Shown here one piece after another: positions 33,189 through 43,875 of a DNA stretch of 64,000 bases. Origin of the DNA: Pontitalea aquivivens (GTDB taxonomy: Bacteria; Pseudomonadota; Alphaproteobacteria; Rhodobacterales; Rhodobacteraceae); assembly GCF_046507575.1 (NCBI RefSeq), contig NZ_JBKFEY010000001.1, positions 662,406-726,405 on the forward strand, read 5' to 3'. The position numbers and the translations under genes are program-made. Numbering within the stretch: position 1 is the first letter of the stretch; the number at the start of each line of letters is the position of its first letter. The notes under the pieces were generated by a model. The model was not told the DNA's origin. It did no database searches and saw only the letters and a program-made list of their open reading frames with translations.

Positions 33189-34306
33189 CAGCCTTCCTCC
33201 AGATGCAGGATCAGCGCCAGCGCCAGCATCAGTGCTGCCACCGGCGGCGCCCAGGCCGCCAGCGCCACCGGGATCTGCCCGTTGTCGCCCAGCACCTGCG
33301 CCATGTTGCGCAGGAAAAATACCGCCATCCCCGCGCCAAGCGCCAGCAGCACCATCATCCCCGACCGGCCCATCCGCGCATGGCGCATGGTGAAGCCCGC
33401 CGCGATCAGCACCATCGCCGCCAGCAGCAGCGGCAGCGCCAGTTCCATCTGGAACCAGACCAGGTGCCGGCGTGCCGAAAAGCCCGCATCCTCAAGGCCC
33501 GCGATGAAATCGGGCAGATCCCAGACCGGGATCGCATTGGGCGTGCCAAAGCTGTCGCGGATGCGGTCGGCCGTCAGATCCGAGGGCAGGCGCAGCGTGG
33601 CCGTGGCGGTGGCGGCGCGTTCGGGGTTCTGCGCGTCTTCCAGCGGCCAGTCCTTGACGTCGCGCAAATCCCATGCGCCCGCGACCAGCGCGGCCTCGGC
33701 GGCGGCGATGCGCCGGATCGGGCCGCGGTCGGGGCCAAAGACCAGAAAGGTCACATCATAAAGCCGCGTCGCATCCAGATTGGCCCGTGCCGCCCGGATC
33801 ACCGCCTGGGTGTCATCGCCCGCGCCCGACCCCTGGCGCATCCAGACGCCCTCGCGCCCGATCGAGACGGTCTGCTGGCCCGCCCCCCCCGCATCGGCGC
33901 GGAATTCATCCGACAGCGCCTCAAATCGCTTGGCGGTGGCCGACACGATCGGGTTGCCCGCTGCCACCGCGACCACCCCGATCAGCGCCGCCACCGTGAC
34001 CGGCGCCACCAGCATGCGCAGCGCCGACCGGCCCGCCGCGCGGATCACCACCAGTTCCGAACTGCGCGCAAGACCCAGGAACAGAACCACCCCCGACAAC
34101 AGCATGATCAGCGGCAGGATCAGGTAAAAGGTCGCGGGCACGTTCAGCGCGGCCAGCAGGGCGGCATCCAGCAGGCCAAAGCTTTCGGCCTGAAAGCGAC
34201 CGACCTGCTCGACCATCTCGATCAGCATCAGGATGCCCAGGAACGTCCCCCCCACCAGCGCAAAGGCACGCAGGAAGCGGCGCGCGACATAGAACGACAG
34301 CGTCAT
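33188..34306 (-). CDS. lptG: LPS export permease LptG
   Basis: Inner-membrane permease of the LPS transporter, partner of LptF and the LptB ATPase. The 372-residue protein has six predicted helices: two at each end and a periplasmic jellyroll in between (about 130-270). FYVARRFLRAFALV is the typical N-terminus. The ATG at 34306 overlaps the lptF stop (ATGA), which sets the start. Confidence 0.92.
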   Translation of the reverse strand: MTLSFYVARRFLRAFALVGGTFLGILMLIEMVEQVGRFQAESFGLLDAALLAALNVPATFYLILPLIMLLSGVVLFLGLARSSELVVIRAAGRSALRMLVAPVTVAALIGVVAVAAGNPIVSATAKRFEALSDEFRADAGGAGQQTVSIGREGVWMRQGSGAGDDTQAVIRAARANLDATRLYDVTFLVFGPDRGPIRRIAAAEAALVAGAWDLRDVKDWPLEDAQNPERAATATATLRLPSDLTADRIRDSFGTPNAIPVWDLPDFIAGLEDAGFSARRHLVWFQMELALPLLLAAMVLIAAGFTMRHARMGRSGMMVLLALGAGMAVFFLRNMAQVLGDNGQIPVALAAWAPPVAALMLALALILHLEEG

Positions 34307-35442
34307 GCCGCGCCCTCCGTGGCGCGGGGCCCGCCACCGCGCCGCATCCGCCGGGGGGTTGCGGCGTGCCACAGCATCGCCCCCGCCAGCGCCGCGCCCG
34401 CAAGCGCGGGCAGATAGGACAGCGGCCACAGCGCGGCCCGGCGCGCGATCATGTCCTCGGCCGCGTTGGACAGGAACTGCACCGCGATGATCGCCACCAC
34501 CGCGATCCCGATCTGGCGCCAGACCCCGAAGCGCGAGAAACTGCCCAGCATCAGCGCCGCCACCCCCAACAGCGCCGCCACCGGCGCCAGAAGCGGCTGG
34601 GCCAGGCGGTCATGCAATTCGACGCGGCCTGCCAGCGGCGTGCTTGCGGTCAGCGCCAGGGTCGCGGCATCGGGGGCGGCCAGGCGCCAGCTGGGCAGCT
34701 CGGCCCAGCTGCGCCGCTGCCGCGTGCCGGGGGTGATCAGCCCGCCGATGTCATAGGTGAAATCGGCAAAACGCGTCACCGCCAGCCGGTTGTCGCTGGC
34801 CCGCAGCGTCTGCGCCATGCCTTCCAGCATGATCAGCTTGGGCCCCGTGGCGGACCGCACGATCAGCGCCTTTTCCGCGGTGTAGATCGTCTGCGTGCCG
34901 GGTTGGCGCGCATCGGACAGGAACAGGTCCAGCAATTCACCCGTCGGCGCGATTTCGCGGATATAGATCGACACGCCATCGGCGGGATGCTGGAAACTGC
35001 CCTCGGACAGGAAGCGCGCGGTGACGTTTTCGGCGATCTGCGCCTGCCGGTCGGCCAGCCGCGCGCGCGCCGCCGGTTCCAGCACATGCACCAGCACCGC
35101 CATCAGCGCCGCCACGATCAGCCCGAACACCGCCACCGGCCGCGCCAGCCGCCAGGGCGAGGCGCCGGTAGCCTGCATCGCCACCAGTTCCGATTCCTGC
35201 GCCAGCCGGTTGACCGCATAGACCGAGGCCGCAAAGGCCGCAATCGGCAGCACCAGGCGGATGACATAAGGCAGGGTCAGGGCGGTGAATTCCAGCACCA
35301 CCCGCGCGCTTTGCCCATCCGAAATCAGCTGGTCGAACAGCCGCACCGCGCGGTTGACCCAATAGACCGACACCAGCACAAGCGCGAAAAAGCCGAACAG
35401 CGCCATGAGCTGCGACAGGATATATCTGTCCAATCTCGTCAA
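34303..35442 (-). CDS. lptF: LPS export permease LptF
   Basis: Partner permease of LptG. The 379-residue protein contains LDRYILSQLMALFGFFALVLVSVYWVNRAV in shorter conserved blocks at the N-terminus, a periplasmic domain, and four C-terminal helices. No ATG fits, and the open frame runs to 35583; a TTG at 35442 gives MTRLDRYIL, the family N-terminus, though its ribosome site is weak. The gene is divergent from pepA across 187 bases. Confidence 0.9.
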   Translation of the reverse strand: MTRLDRYILSQLMALFGFFALVLVSVYWVNRAVRLFDQLISDGQSARVVLEFTALTLPYVIRLVLPIAAFAASVYAVNRLAQESELVAMQATGASPWRLARPVAVFGLIVAALMAVLVHVLEPAARARLADRQAQIAENVTARFLSEGSFQHPADGVSIYIREIAPTGELLDLFLSDARQPGTQTIYTAEKALIVRSATGPKLIMLEGMAQTLRASDNRLAVTRFADFTYDIGGLITPGTRQRRSWAELPSWRLAAPDAATLALTASTPLAGRVELHDRLAQPLLAPVAALLGVAALMLGSFSRFGVWRQIGIAVVAIIAVQFLSNAAEDMIARRAALWPLSYLPALAGAALAGAMLWHAATPRRMRRGGGPRATEGAA

Positions 35443-35629
35443 ATCCGCCAGCCCCCGGGGTCTTTGGTTCCTCTGTAACGCGATGCGGCGCGCGGGGAAA
35501 GGCCAACGGCCCCCCGCTTTCCATTTTCGCCCGGCCTCGCTAGGGTCTGGCAAGACCCCGCCGACCAGTGCCCGCCGGCGCAAGGGCGGCCCGTCCGAAC
35601 CCGCACCGCGTCAGAACAAAGGAACCGCC

Positions 35630-37093
<1,464 letters not shown>

Positions 37094-37096
37094 TCG

Positions 37097-37561
37097 ATGG
37101 GCGCCGCGCTGTTCTATCACGTCACCCGCAGCCCGGTGGAAGAGGTGGTGGTGACACTTCTGACCCGGGCGCTGGCGCAGGGCTGGCGGGTGGAACTGCG
37201 CGGCAGCGACCCTGCGCGCATGGCCATGCTGGATGACCGGCTGTGGCAGGGCGCGCCCGAGGGCTTTTTGCCCCATGGCCGCGCGGGCGGTCCGCATGAC
37301 GCGCACCAGCCCGTGCTGCTGACCACCGGCGCGGCGGCGCGCGCGGCCAATGACCCGCAGGCCGTCATGTCGATCGACGGCGCGCCGGTCACGCCCGGGG
37401 ATCTGGCCGCCCATGAACGGGTCTGGATCCTGTTTGACGGCAACGACCCCGCCGCGTTCGATACCGCGCGCGGCCAGTGGCGCGCGCTGACCGGCGCCGG
37501 CGCGAAGGCCCAGTACTGGAGCGAGGCGCAGGGCCGCTGGGAAAAGAAATCGGAAACCTGA
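37097..37561 (+). CDS. holC: DNA polymerase III chi subunit
   Basis: Clamp-loader accessory subunit that links to SSB. The 154-residue protein starts FYHVTRSPVEEVVVTLLTRALAQGWRV, contains DDRLWQGAPEGFLPHG and ends with the chi-type GRWEKKS segment. It follows pepA closely and is translated from ATG 37097. Confidence 0.92.
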   Translation: MGAALFYHVTRSPVEEVVVTLLTRALAQGWRVELRGSDPARMAMLDDRLWQGAPEGFLPHGRAGGPHDAHQPVLLTTGAAARAANDPQAVMSIDGAPVTPGDLAAHERVWILFDGNDPAAFDTARGQWRALTGAGAKAQYWSEAQGRWEKKSET

Positions 37562-37617
37562 CGGCGCGTCATTTGCCCGGCCGGTCCCCCGCGGATCCCG
37601 GCGGATGCCTCCGGCGG

Positions 37618-37671
37618 GAGTATTTGGACCAAGAAGAAACGCGATGCGGCTTCTTCTTGGAAAAAATACTC
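37618..37671. repeat. Long symmetric inverted repeat
   Basis: Arms GAGTATTT, GGA, CCAAGAAGAA pair with TTCTTCTTGG, AAA, AAATACTC: 8 bp, a 3/3 internal loop, 10 bp, and a 12-base loop. The half-site GAGTATTTGGACCAAGAAGA is, as far as I recall, common between genes in Rhodobacterales. The rest of the 277-base gap between holC and the next gene shows no coding sequence. Confidence 0.8.
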
Positions 37672-37838
37672 AGATCGACCGGGGCCAGGGGCGCGCGGCG
37701 CGCGGCGGTGCCGGACGCCGGGGCCGATTGACTTTGGCGAAAGCCCTCCCGTAGCCTGTCGCCATGCGGGTCCATTCCGGATCGGCGCAAATGGCGGGGA
37801 TATTGCACCCCGCGCCAACACCAACACGGGAGATCAGA

Positions 37839-38915
37839 GTGAAGCGAGTCATCCTTCTGTCCAGCGCGCTTGTGGGCCTTGGCCTGCCTGCGGCGGCGAA
37901 TGAAGTGGCGGTTCTTGGCTGGGGCGGCGCCTATACCGTCAGCCAGGTCGAGGCCTATCACAAGCCCTTCACCGAAAAGACCGGCATCAAGGTGATTTCG
38001 GTCGATACCGACAACCCGGCAACGCCGATCAAGGCGCAGGTCGAATCGGGCAATGTCACGACCGATGTGGCCAGCGTGGAATATGCCGATGCGGTGCGCC
38101 TGTGCGATGAGGGCCTGCTGGAGGTGATCGACCCCGCGATCCTGGAACCCGGCATCGACGGCACGCCCGCGACCGGGGATTTCCTGGACGGGGCGCTGGC
38201 GGAATGTTTCGTGGCCACCGACGTCTTTTCGACCGTGCTGGCCTATGACGCCAGCAAGTTCCCCGAAGGCGCGGGCCCCGCGACGATTGCGGATCTGTTC
38301 GACACCCAGAAGTTCCCCGGCAAGCGCGGCATGCGCAAGAGCGCCAAGGTCAACCTGGAAATGGCGCTGATGGCCGATGGTGTTCCCGCCGCCGAGGTCT
38401 ATGACCTGCTGCGCACGCCCGAGGGTGTGGACCGCGCCTTTGCCAAGCTGGACACGGTCAAGGGCGACATCATCTGGTGGGAAGCCGGTGCGCAGCCGCC
38501 GCAGCTTCTGGCCGATGGCGAGGTGGCGATGACGGTGGCCTATAACGGGCGCATCTTCAACGCGGCGATCACCGAGGGCAAGCCCTTTGAGATCGTCTGG
38601 GATGGCCAGGTCTATGAGATGGAGGGCTGGGTGATCCCGAAGGGCGCGCCGAACATGCAGAACGCGCTGGATTTCGTCGCCTTCTCGACCGGCTCGGCCC
38701 CGCTGGCCAAGGCGGCCGAATTCATCAGCTACGGTCCGCCGCGCAAATCCTCGGCCCCGCTTGTCGGCAATTTCCAGGGTACGGACATGCCGATGGCGCC
38801 GAACCTGCCCACCAGCCCGGAAAACCTGGGCAATGCGCTGGCCTCGGATTACGAATTCTGGGTGGATCACGATACCCAGCTGAACGAGCGGTTCAACGCC
38901 TGGATCGCCGGCTGA
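37839..38915 (+). CDS. Polyamine-type ABC substrate-binding protein (orphan)
   Basis: A 358-residue periplasmic binding protein of the PotD/PotF-like extracellular solute-binding family, with a signal peptide ending AAAN. GWGGAYTVSQVEAYHKPFTEKTG is the usual N-terminal lobe; EGWVIPKGAPNMQNALDFVAF is typical of polyamine binders. The GTG at 37839 gives MKRVILLSSAL; GGGAG precedes it. No permease or ATPase is adjacent, so it must work with components elsewhere. The ligand is not certain. Confidence 0.82.
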   Translation: MKRVILLSSALVGLGLPAAANEVAVLGWGGAYTVSQVEAYHKPFTEKTGIKVISVDTDNPATPIKAQVESGNVTTDVASVEYADAVRLCDEGLLEVIDPAILEPGIDGTPATGDFLDGALAECFVATDVFSTVLAYDASKFPEGAGPATIADLFDTQKFPGKRGMRKSAKVNLEMALMADGVPAAEVYDLLRTPEGVDRAFAKLDTVKGDIIWWEAGAQPPQLLADGEVAMTVAYNGRIFNAAITEGKPFEIVWDGQVYEMEGWVIPKGAPNMQNALDFVAFSTGSAPLAKAAEFISYGPPRKSSAPLVGNFQGTDMPMAPNLPTSPENLGNALASDYEFWVDHDTQLNERFNAWIAG

Positions 38916-38950
38916 TCGCGGCCCGCGTTCCATCCCGGGACCGAAATGTC

Positions 38951-38984
38951 AGGACCGCGCCTTTCGGGGCGCGGTCCTTTTCTT
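38951..38984. terminator. Bidirectional terminator
   Basis: AGGACCGCGCC and GGCGCGGTCCT form an 11-bp stem with a short loop, followed by TTTTCTT. It lies between the binding-protein gene and the convergent TRAP permease gene. Confidence 0.88.
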
Positions 38985-39008
38985 CCAGGGGCGGGGGGAT
39001 CGGCGCGC

Positions 39009-41255
39009 TCAGTCGCTGCCGCGTACCGGGATCATCGCATCGGGGCGCGGGCGAAAGACCCGCTGCACCGCCACGGTGGCCACGGCCAGGCCGATGCCCG
39101 CCAGATCGGTGAACAGCCCACCCTCGATCATAAGAAGCGCCGCGGCCAGCAGGCCTGCGCGGATGAACCAGGCCGCACGCGCACCCAGAAGCCAGCCCTG
39201 CACCGCGCTGGACAGGAAGAACACCCCCACCGTCGCGGTCGCCACCGCGCGCAGGATCACCGGCCAGTCGCCCTGCATCAGCAGCGCGCCGTTGTAGAAG
39301 AACATGAACGGCACGATGAAGGCCGACAGCCCGATCTTGAACGAGGTGACCGAGGTCCGCATCGGATTGGCGCCCGAAATCCCGGCGGCGGCATAGCTGG
39401 CCAGCGCCACGGGCGGGGTGATGGCCGACACGACGGCGAAGTAGAAGACAAAGAAATGCGCCGTCAGCATCGGCACGCCCAGGTTCACCAGCCCCGGCGC
39501 CACCACCGAGGCCGCCACCGCATAGGCCGCCGTGGTGGGCATGCCCATGCCCAGAAGCACCGCGATGCACATCGCGAAGAACATCGCCAGCAGCTGCGAG
39601 GTGGCCGCGATGCCCAGCAGCAGGTTCGAAAACCGTGCGCCGACCCCGGTCAGCGAAATCACGCCCACGATGATGCCCGCGCAGGCGCAGACCACGATGA
39701 TCTGGATCGACATCACGCCTGCGATTTCAAAGGCGCGGGCAATGGCGCGCGGGCCCATCCGCCAGGGCGTCAGCCAGCTGACGACAGCGGCGGCCACGGT
39801 GGCCAGCGTGCCCGCGCGGATCACCGAATAGCCCATGAACAGCGCCGCGATCAGGATCACGATCGGCAGGAACAGGAAGGCGCGGCGGGCCAGTTTGCGG
39901 AACCTGGGCAGTTCATCTTCGCGCATGCCGCGCATGCCCAGTTTCGCCGCCTCCAGATCGACCATGAAATAGACCGACACGAAGTACAGAAGCGCCGGGA
40001 TGATGGCGGCCACCGCGATGTCGGTATAGGGGATGCCGGTCACCTCGGCCATGATGAAGGCGCCCGCGCCCATGATCGGCGGCATGATCTGCCCGCCGGT
40101 CGAGGCCGCGGCCTCGACCGCGCCGGCGGTATCCTTGCGATAGCCCAGACGCTTCATCAGCGGAATGGTCAGCGACCCCGTCGCCACCACATTGCCCGCG
40201 CTGGTGCCGTTGATCATGCCCATCAGCGCGCTGGCAAAGATCGCCACCTTGGCCGGGCCGCCGCGCGCGCGCCCGGCGGCGGCGAAGGCAAAGTTGACAA
40301 AGTAATCGCCCACCTTCGACGCCTGCAGGAACGCCGCGAAGATGATGAACAGGATGATATAGGTCGAGGATACAGCGGTCGTCGCCCCCAGGATGCCGAC
40401 ATCGGTATAGACTTGGCTGAAGAACCGTTCCCAGGCGATGGCGGGCGAATTCAGGAAGCCCGGCAGATACTGGCCGGTAAAGACATAGACCAGAAAGACG
40501 CCCGAAATCACCACCAGCGCCAGCCCCGCCACGCGGCGCGTCAGTTCCATGATCAGCAGCGTTCCGGCCACCGCGGCAATGGAAATGCCGATCGGCGCAA
40601 AGGGCGTGCCGGTCGAATTGCGCATCAAGGTGCCATAGATCGTGATCAGATAGGCCGCGACCGCCAGGCCGCAGATGCTTAGCACGACATCGGGGATCGC
40701 CAGCACCGCCCGGCCGCGGCTGTGCACCCAGCCCAGCACGATGCTGCCTGCCGTGGCCAGCATCAGCGGCGCGCCATAGACCCAGGTTTCATTGAAGCGG
40801 ATGCGTTCGTCGATGCCGTTCCACATCAGCCCGCCCGCGATTTCGCGCTGGAAAGACAGCGCCGCGCCCAGCGACCACAGCGCCGGGACCAGCAGCGCAT
40901 AGCCGATCCAGGTGGTGATCTTTGCCCGCCCGTCATCGCGCGGCGCAAAGCGGGTGGCGGAAAACAACGTGAAGCCCAGAAGCAGCGCCCCGGCGATGTG
41001 GACGATGCGGAAATTCCACGTCTCCATCGGCAGGCGCGGCAGGAAGGGCAGGTTCACAGCCCCCCCCGTCATGCGCGAAATCGACAGCCCGTTCAGCGCC
41101 GCCAGGTGAAAGAACGCATAGATCCCCGCAATGACCGACACGGCCAGCAGCATCCGCCCCTGAAACAGGCGGCGGTTGCTTTCGACGGGTTCCTCGTCGA
41201 CGCCCTGGGCGATGATCAGTTCATCGTCCTGGCTTTGGGCTGGCGTGGCGTTCAT
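39009..41255 (-). CDS. TRAP transporter permease, fused 4TM/12TM (TAXI type)
   Basis: A 748-residue fused small and large permease of a TAXI-TRAP uptake system, driven by an ion gradient. It has about 17-18 hydrophobic segments; GMGMPTTAAYAVAASVVAPGLVNLGV and GTSAGNVVATGSLTIPLMKRLGYR are typical of the large DctM part. The ATG at 41255 gives MNATPAQSQDDELI. It is downstream of its binding-protein gene, with a strong hairpin in between. The ligand is unknown; dicarboxylates, glutamate and similar compounds are known for the class. Confidence 0.92.
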   Translation of the reverse strand: MNATPAQSQDDELIIAQGVDEEPVESNRRLFQGRMLLAVSVIAGIYAFFHLAALNGLSISRMTGGAVNLPFLPRLPMETWNFRIVHIAGALLLGFTLFSATRFAPRDDGRAKITTWIGYALLVPALWSLGAALSFQREIAGGLMWNGIDERIRFNETWVYGAPLMLATAGSIVLGWVHSRGRAVLAIPDVVLSICGLAVAAYLITIYGTLMRNSTGTPFAPIGISIAAVAGTLLIMELTRRVAGLALVVISGVFLVYVFTGQYLPGFLNSPAIAWERFFSQVYTDVGILGATTAVSSTYIILFIIFAAFLQASKVGDYFVNFAFAAAGRARGGPAKVAIFASALMGMINGTSAGNVVATGSLTIPLMKRLGYRKDTAGAVEAAASTGGQIMPPIMGAGAFIMAEVTGIPYTDIAVAAIIPALLYFVSVYFMVDLEAAKLGMRGMREDELPRFRKLARRAFLFLPIVILIAALFMGYSVIRAGTLATVAAAVVSWLTPWRMGPRAIARAFEIAGVMSIQIIVVCACAGIIVGVISLTGVGARFSNLLLGIAATSQLLAMFFAMCIAVLLGMGMPTTAAYAVAASVVAPGLVNLGVPMLTAHFFVFYFAVVSAITPPVALASYAAAGISGANPMRTSVTSFKIGLSAFIVPFMFFYNGALLMQGDWPVILRAVATATVGVFFLSSAVQGWLLGARAAWFIRAGLLAAALLMIEGGLFTDLAGIGLAVATVAVQRVFRPRPDAMIPVRGSD

Positions 41256-41317
41256 GGATCTGTCCCCCGTCCTGTGACCGCATTGTTCCGATGGTGCCGC
41301 GTCTGGCGCGAAATGTC

Positions 41318-41355
41318 GGACGGGGCCGATATCCCGCAAGGGACCGGCCCCGTCC
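41318..41355 (-). terminator. Stem-loop between TRAP binding-protein and permease genes
   Basis: GGACGGGGCCG and CGGCCCCGTCC form an 11-bp stem with a 16-base loop, with no T run. In a minus-strand transcript it lies after the binding-protein gene and before the permease gene, where it could stabilise the upstream message or partly end transcription so that more binding protein than permease is made. Confidence 0.65.
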
Positions 41356-41370
41356 AGGATCTGTGCCGGC

Positions 41371-42357
41371 TCAGCCGCCGTAGATCATGTCGGCCGGGAT
41401 CGAGGCGCCGTTTTCATTGAACCAGCGCGCCGCACCGGGGTGCCATTTCAGCACGTTGTTCTTGTCCCAGTGCTCGGGCAGCGATTCGCGGGCCGAGGAA
41501 TGCACATTGACCATGCGGGCATTGTCTTCCATCGCGATGCGCGTCGCCTCATAGACGAAGGTTTCGGGCAGGTCGCAATTGGCGATGGCGAAGTTCCACA
41601 TCGCAACCGAGGCCAGCGGCGCTTCCAGCGTCTTGTAGACGCCCGCGTCGATGTCATAGCGCGAGACGGGGAAATCGGCGGTGACTTTGGTCAGTTCTTC
41701 CTCGTTGAAGCCGATGATGCTGATGCTGGTCTGCACCTCAAGCTGGCTGACGGTCGGGATCGGCACGCCGGCGGCAAAGCCGATCACGTCCAGCAGCCCG
41801 TCCTGCATCTGGCCGCCCAGATCGTCCCAGCCGCCGTTGCGGCGTTCGTATTCGACGCCCAGATCCGACAGCATGCGCGGGAAATAGGTGTCGGCGCTGG
41901 ATCCGGCCGGGCCAAAGCCGATGCGCGCGCCCTTGGGAATTTCCGAAATCGCGGAGATGTTGGACGAGGCCAGCGCCGCCAGGTGGAAGGGCGTCTGATA
42001 CATCGGGAAGATGGCGCAGGCCTTGTCCATCGCCAGCCCCGGTGCGATCGGGTTCAGGCCGGCCAGCGATTCCGCCGCCGGGCCCAGCGTGGTCAGGCCA
42101 AAGGCCAGATCGCCGGTATGCACCAGCGCCATGTTCTGCATCGGCCCGCCGGTCACTTCGCCCGCGCCGGTCACGCCCAGTTCCTCGGCGACAAGGTTCG
42201 CCCAGCCCGAACCATAGACAAAGAAGGTGCCGCCCTGCGATGCGGTGCCCACGGTGAAGCTGCTGGGCCAGCCGGTGCGATCGACCTCTTGCGCAACGGC
42301 GCTGCCCGCGATGATGGCGATGGCCGCAACGGACCCCGCGAAAGCGTGGAATTTCAT
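41371..42357 (-). CDS. TAXI-family TRAP solute-binding protein
   Basis: A 328-residue periplasmic binding protein with a signal peptide ending AVAQ (residue 23). TASQGGTFFVYGSGWANLVAEELG and GDLAFGLTTLGPA are typical TAXI segments. The ATG at 42357 follows GAGGAGG. First gene of the operon with the fused TRAP permease. Confidence 0.9.
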   Translation of the reverse strand: MKFHAFAGSVAAIAIIAGSAVAQEVDRTGWPSSFTVGTASQGGTFFVYGSGWANLVAEELGVTGAGEVTGGPMQNMALVHTGDLAFGLTTLGPAAESLAGLNPIAPGLAMDKACAIFPMYQTPFHLAALASSNISAISEIPKGARIGFGPAGSSADTYFPRMLSDLGVEYERRNGGWDDLGGQMQDGLLDVIGFAAGVPIPTVSQLEVQTSISIIGFNEEELTKVTADFPVSRYDIDAGVYKTLEAPLASVAMWNFAIANCDLPETFVYEATRIAMEDNARMVNVHSSARESLPEHWDKNNVLKWHPGAARWFNENGASIPADMIYGG

Positions 42358-42709
42358 GTGTTCCTCCTCAGCAAGTTTGGCTCGGTGTCTGTGGCTCGGC
42401 ATGTCAGGATCTTGCCACGGGCCATGTCACTGGTGACGCAACGGGTCGGTGGCAGCCTGTTATCAGTCTTAAGCCCTGATCTGGTAAGGTCAACTGTCCA
42501 GACTGCGGGTTTTTACGGCGCGGGTCGGGTTTCGTTACGGAAAGCTGTGGCTGCGGGGCGGCGTTCGGCGCGCGCCTGTGCACAGATTCCCTGCGCCGAT
42601 CGGGGAACCGCGACGGCGGGCCTTGTGTTAGGCTTGATGCCGGTGCCGGCGGCGCGATGGCGCGCCGCGCGGCCCGTTGGCGAACCGCAACCCAGGGAAG
42701 GACCGCTTC
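42358..42709. other. Divergent intergenic region, no gene seen
   Basis: 352 bases lie between the divergent TAXI and wrbA genes. I see no coding frame with a ribosome site and no clear operator or RNA structure. Both promoters should lie here. Confidence 0.5.
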
Positions 42710-43303
42710 ATGAGCAAAGTCAAACTCGCCGTCATCTTCTATTCCACCTATGGTACCAACCATCAGGTCGCCGAAGCCGCCGCTGGTGCGGGCCGTGCCG
42801 CGGATGCCGATGTGCGGCTGTTGCGCGTGGCCGAAACCGCGCCCCGGGCGGTGGTCGAGGGTCAGGACGCCTGGAAGGCGCAGGCCGACCGGATGGCCGG
42901 TATCCCCGAGGCATCGGCCGCGGACATGGAATGGGCGGATGCCTATTTCTTTGCCTGTCCCACCCGCTTTGGCGGTGCGGCCAGCCAGATGCGCGCCTTC
43001 ATCGACACGCTGGGCGGGGTCTGGTCCAGGGGCGCGATGGCCGGCAAGCCGGTGACCGCGACCACCAGCGCGGGTAATGCCCATGGCGGGCAAGAGGCCA
43101 CGATCCTGAGCCTTTACACCAGCTTCATGCACTGGGGCTCGGTCATCGTGCCGCCGGGCTATACCGACCCGGTCATCTATGAGGCGGGCGGCAACCCCTA
43201 TGGCTATTCGACCAAGGCGGGTGAATTCGACGATGCGGGCCGCGCCGCGGTGGCCCATCAGACGCGCCGCCTGCTGGATGTGGCCGCGCGGCTGGCGGGC
43301 TGA
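42710..43303 (+). CDS. wrbA: WrbA-type NAD(P)H:quinone oxidoreductase
   Basis: A 197-residue flavodoxin-like FMN enzyme that reduces quinones by two electrons. AVIFYSTYGTNHQVAEAAA is the FMN phosphate loop; FFACPTRFGGAASQMRAFIDTLGG and TTSAGNAHGGQEATILSLYTSFMHWG are WrbA signatures. The ATG at 42710 has AGGGAAGGA just upstream. Confidence 0.93.
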   Translation: MSKVKLAVIFYSTYGTNHQVAEAAAGAGRAADADVRLLRVAETAPRAVVEGQDAWKAQADRMAGIPEASAADMEWADAYFFACPTRFGGAASQMRAFIDTLGGVWSRGAMAGKPVTATTSAGNAHGGQEATILSLYTSFMHWGSVIVPPGYTDPVIYEAGGNPYGYSTKAGEFDDAGRAAVAHQTRRLLDVAARLAG

Positions 43304-43413
43304 CCGCGCGCCGCCTATGCGTCCCCCGATGCGACCCTGCCGCGCGCGGCCCCTAGGCGCGGGCCGCGCGCTTCGCTATGCAGAACACCGATGCCAGGCG
43401 TGAGGAGGGGGCG

Positions 43414-43875
43414 ATGACCCAGGCCGACATGAAGACGATCTACATCCTGAACGGGCCGAACCTGAACCTTCTGGGCCAGCGCGAGCCCGAGATCTATGGC
43501 CATGACACGCTGGCCGATGTCGAACGGCGCTGCGCGGAACTGGTGGCGCGCAGGGGCTTTGCGGTGCGGCTGTTCCAGTCGAACCATGAAGGCGCGATCA
43601 TCGACACGATCCATCAGGCGCGTGCGGCCGCCTGCGGCATCGTGATCAATCCCGGCGCCTATACCCATACCTCGGTTGCGATCCTGGATGCGCTGAACGC
43701 CTTTGCCGGGCCGGTGATCGAGGTTCATATCTCGAACGTTCACAAGCGCGAGGCGTTTCGCCATCATTCCTACGTCAGCCTGCGCGCCGACGGGGTGATG
43801 GCGGGGTTCGGCGTCGAGGGGTATGAACTGGCCGTGCGCCGGATCTGTTCGCTCTGCGGCGGGGGGGCGGCATGA
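43414..43875 (+). CDS. aroQ: 3-dehydroquinate dehydratase, type II
   Basis: The third step of the shikimate pathway, by the trans-dehydration type II enzyme. The 153-residue protein has ILNGPNLNLLGQREPEIYGHDTL with the catalytic tyrosine at position 28, FQSNHEGAIID, NPGAYTHTSVAI with the catalytic histidine, and EVHISNVHKREAFRHHS. The ATG at 43414 has GAGGAGGGG in front of it. It overlaps the aldolase gene (ATGA). Confidence 0.95.
   Translation: MTQADMKTIYILNGPNLNLLGQREPEIYGHDTLADVERRCAELVARRGFAVRLFQSNHEGAIIDTIHQARAAACGIVINPGAYTHTSVAILDALNAFAGPVIEVHISNVHKREAFRHHSYVSLRADGVMAGFGVEGYELAVRRICSLCGGGAA

Noticed and set aside
38946..40682. Long plus-strand frame opposite the TRAP permease gene
   Set aside because: High GC opens antisense frames; the product is rich in H, R, Q, G with no domain, while the minus strand encodes an intact permease.
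41440..43077. 545-residue plus-strand frame across the TAXI gene and into wrbA
   Set aside because: It overlaps two well-supported genes in other frames and shows no conserved features.
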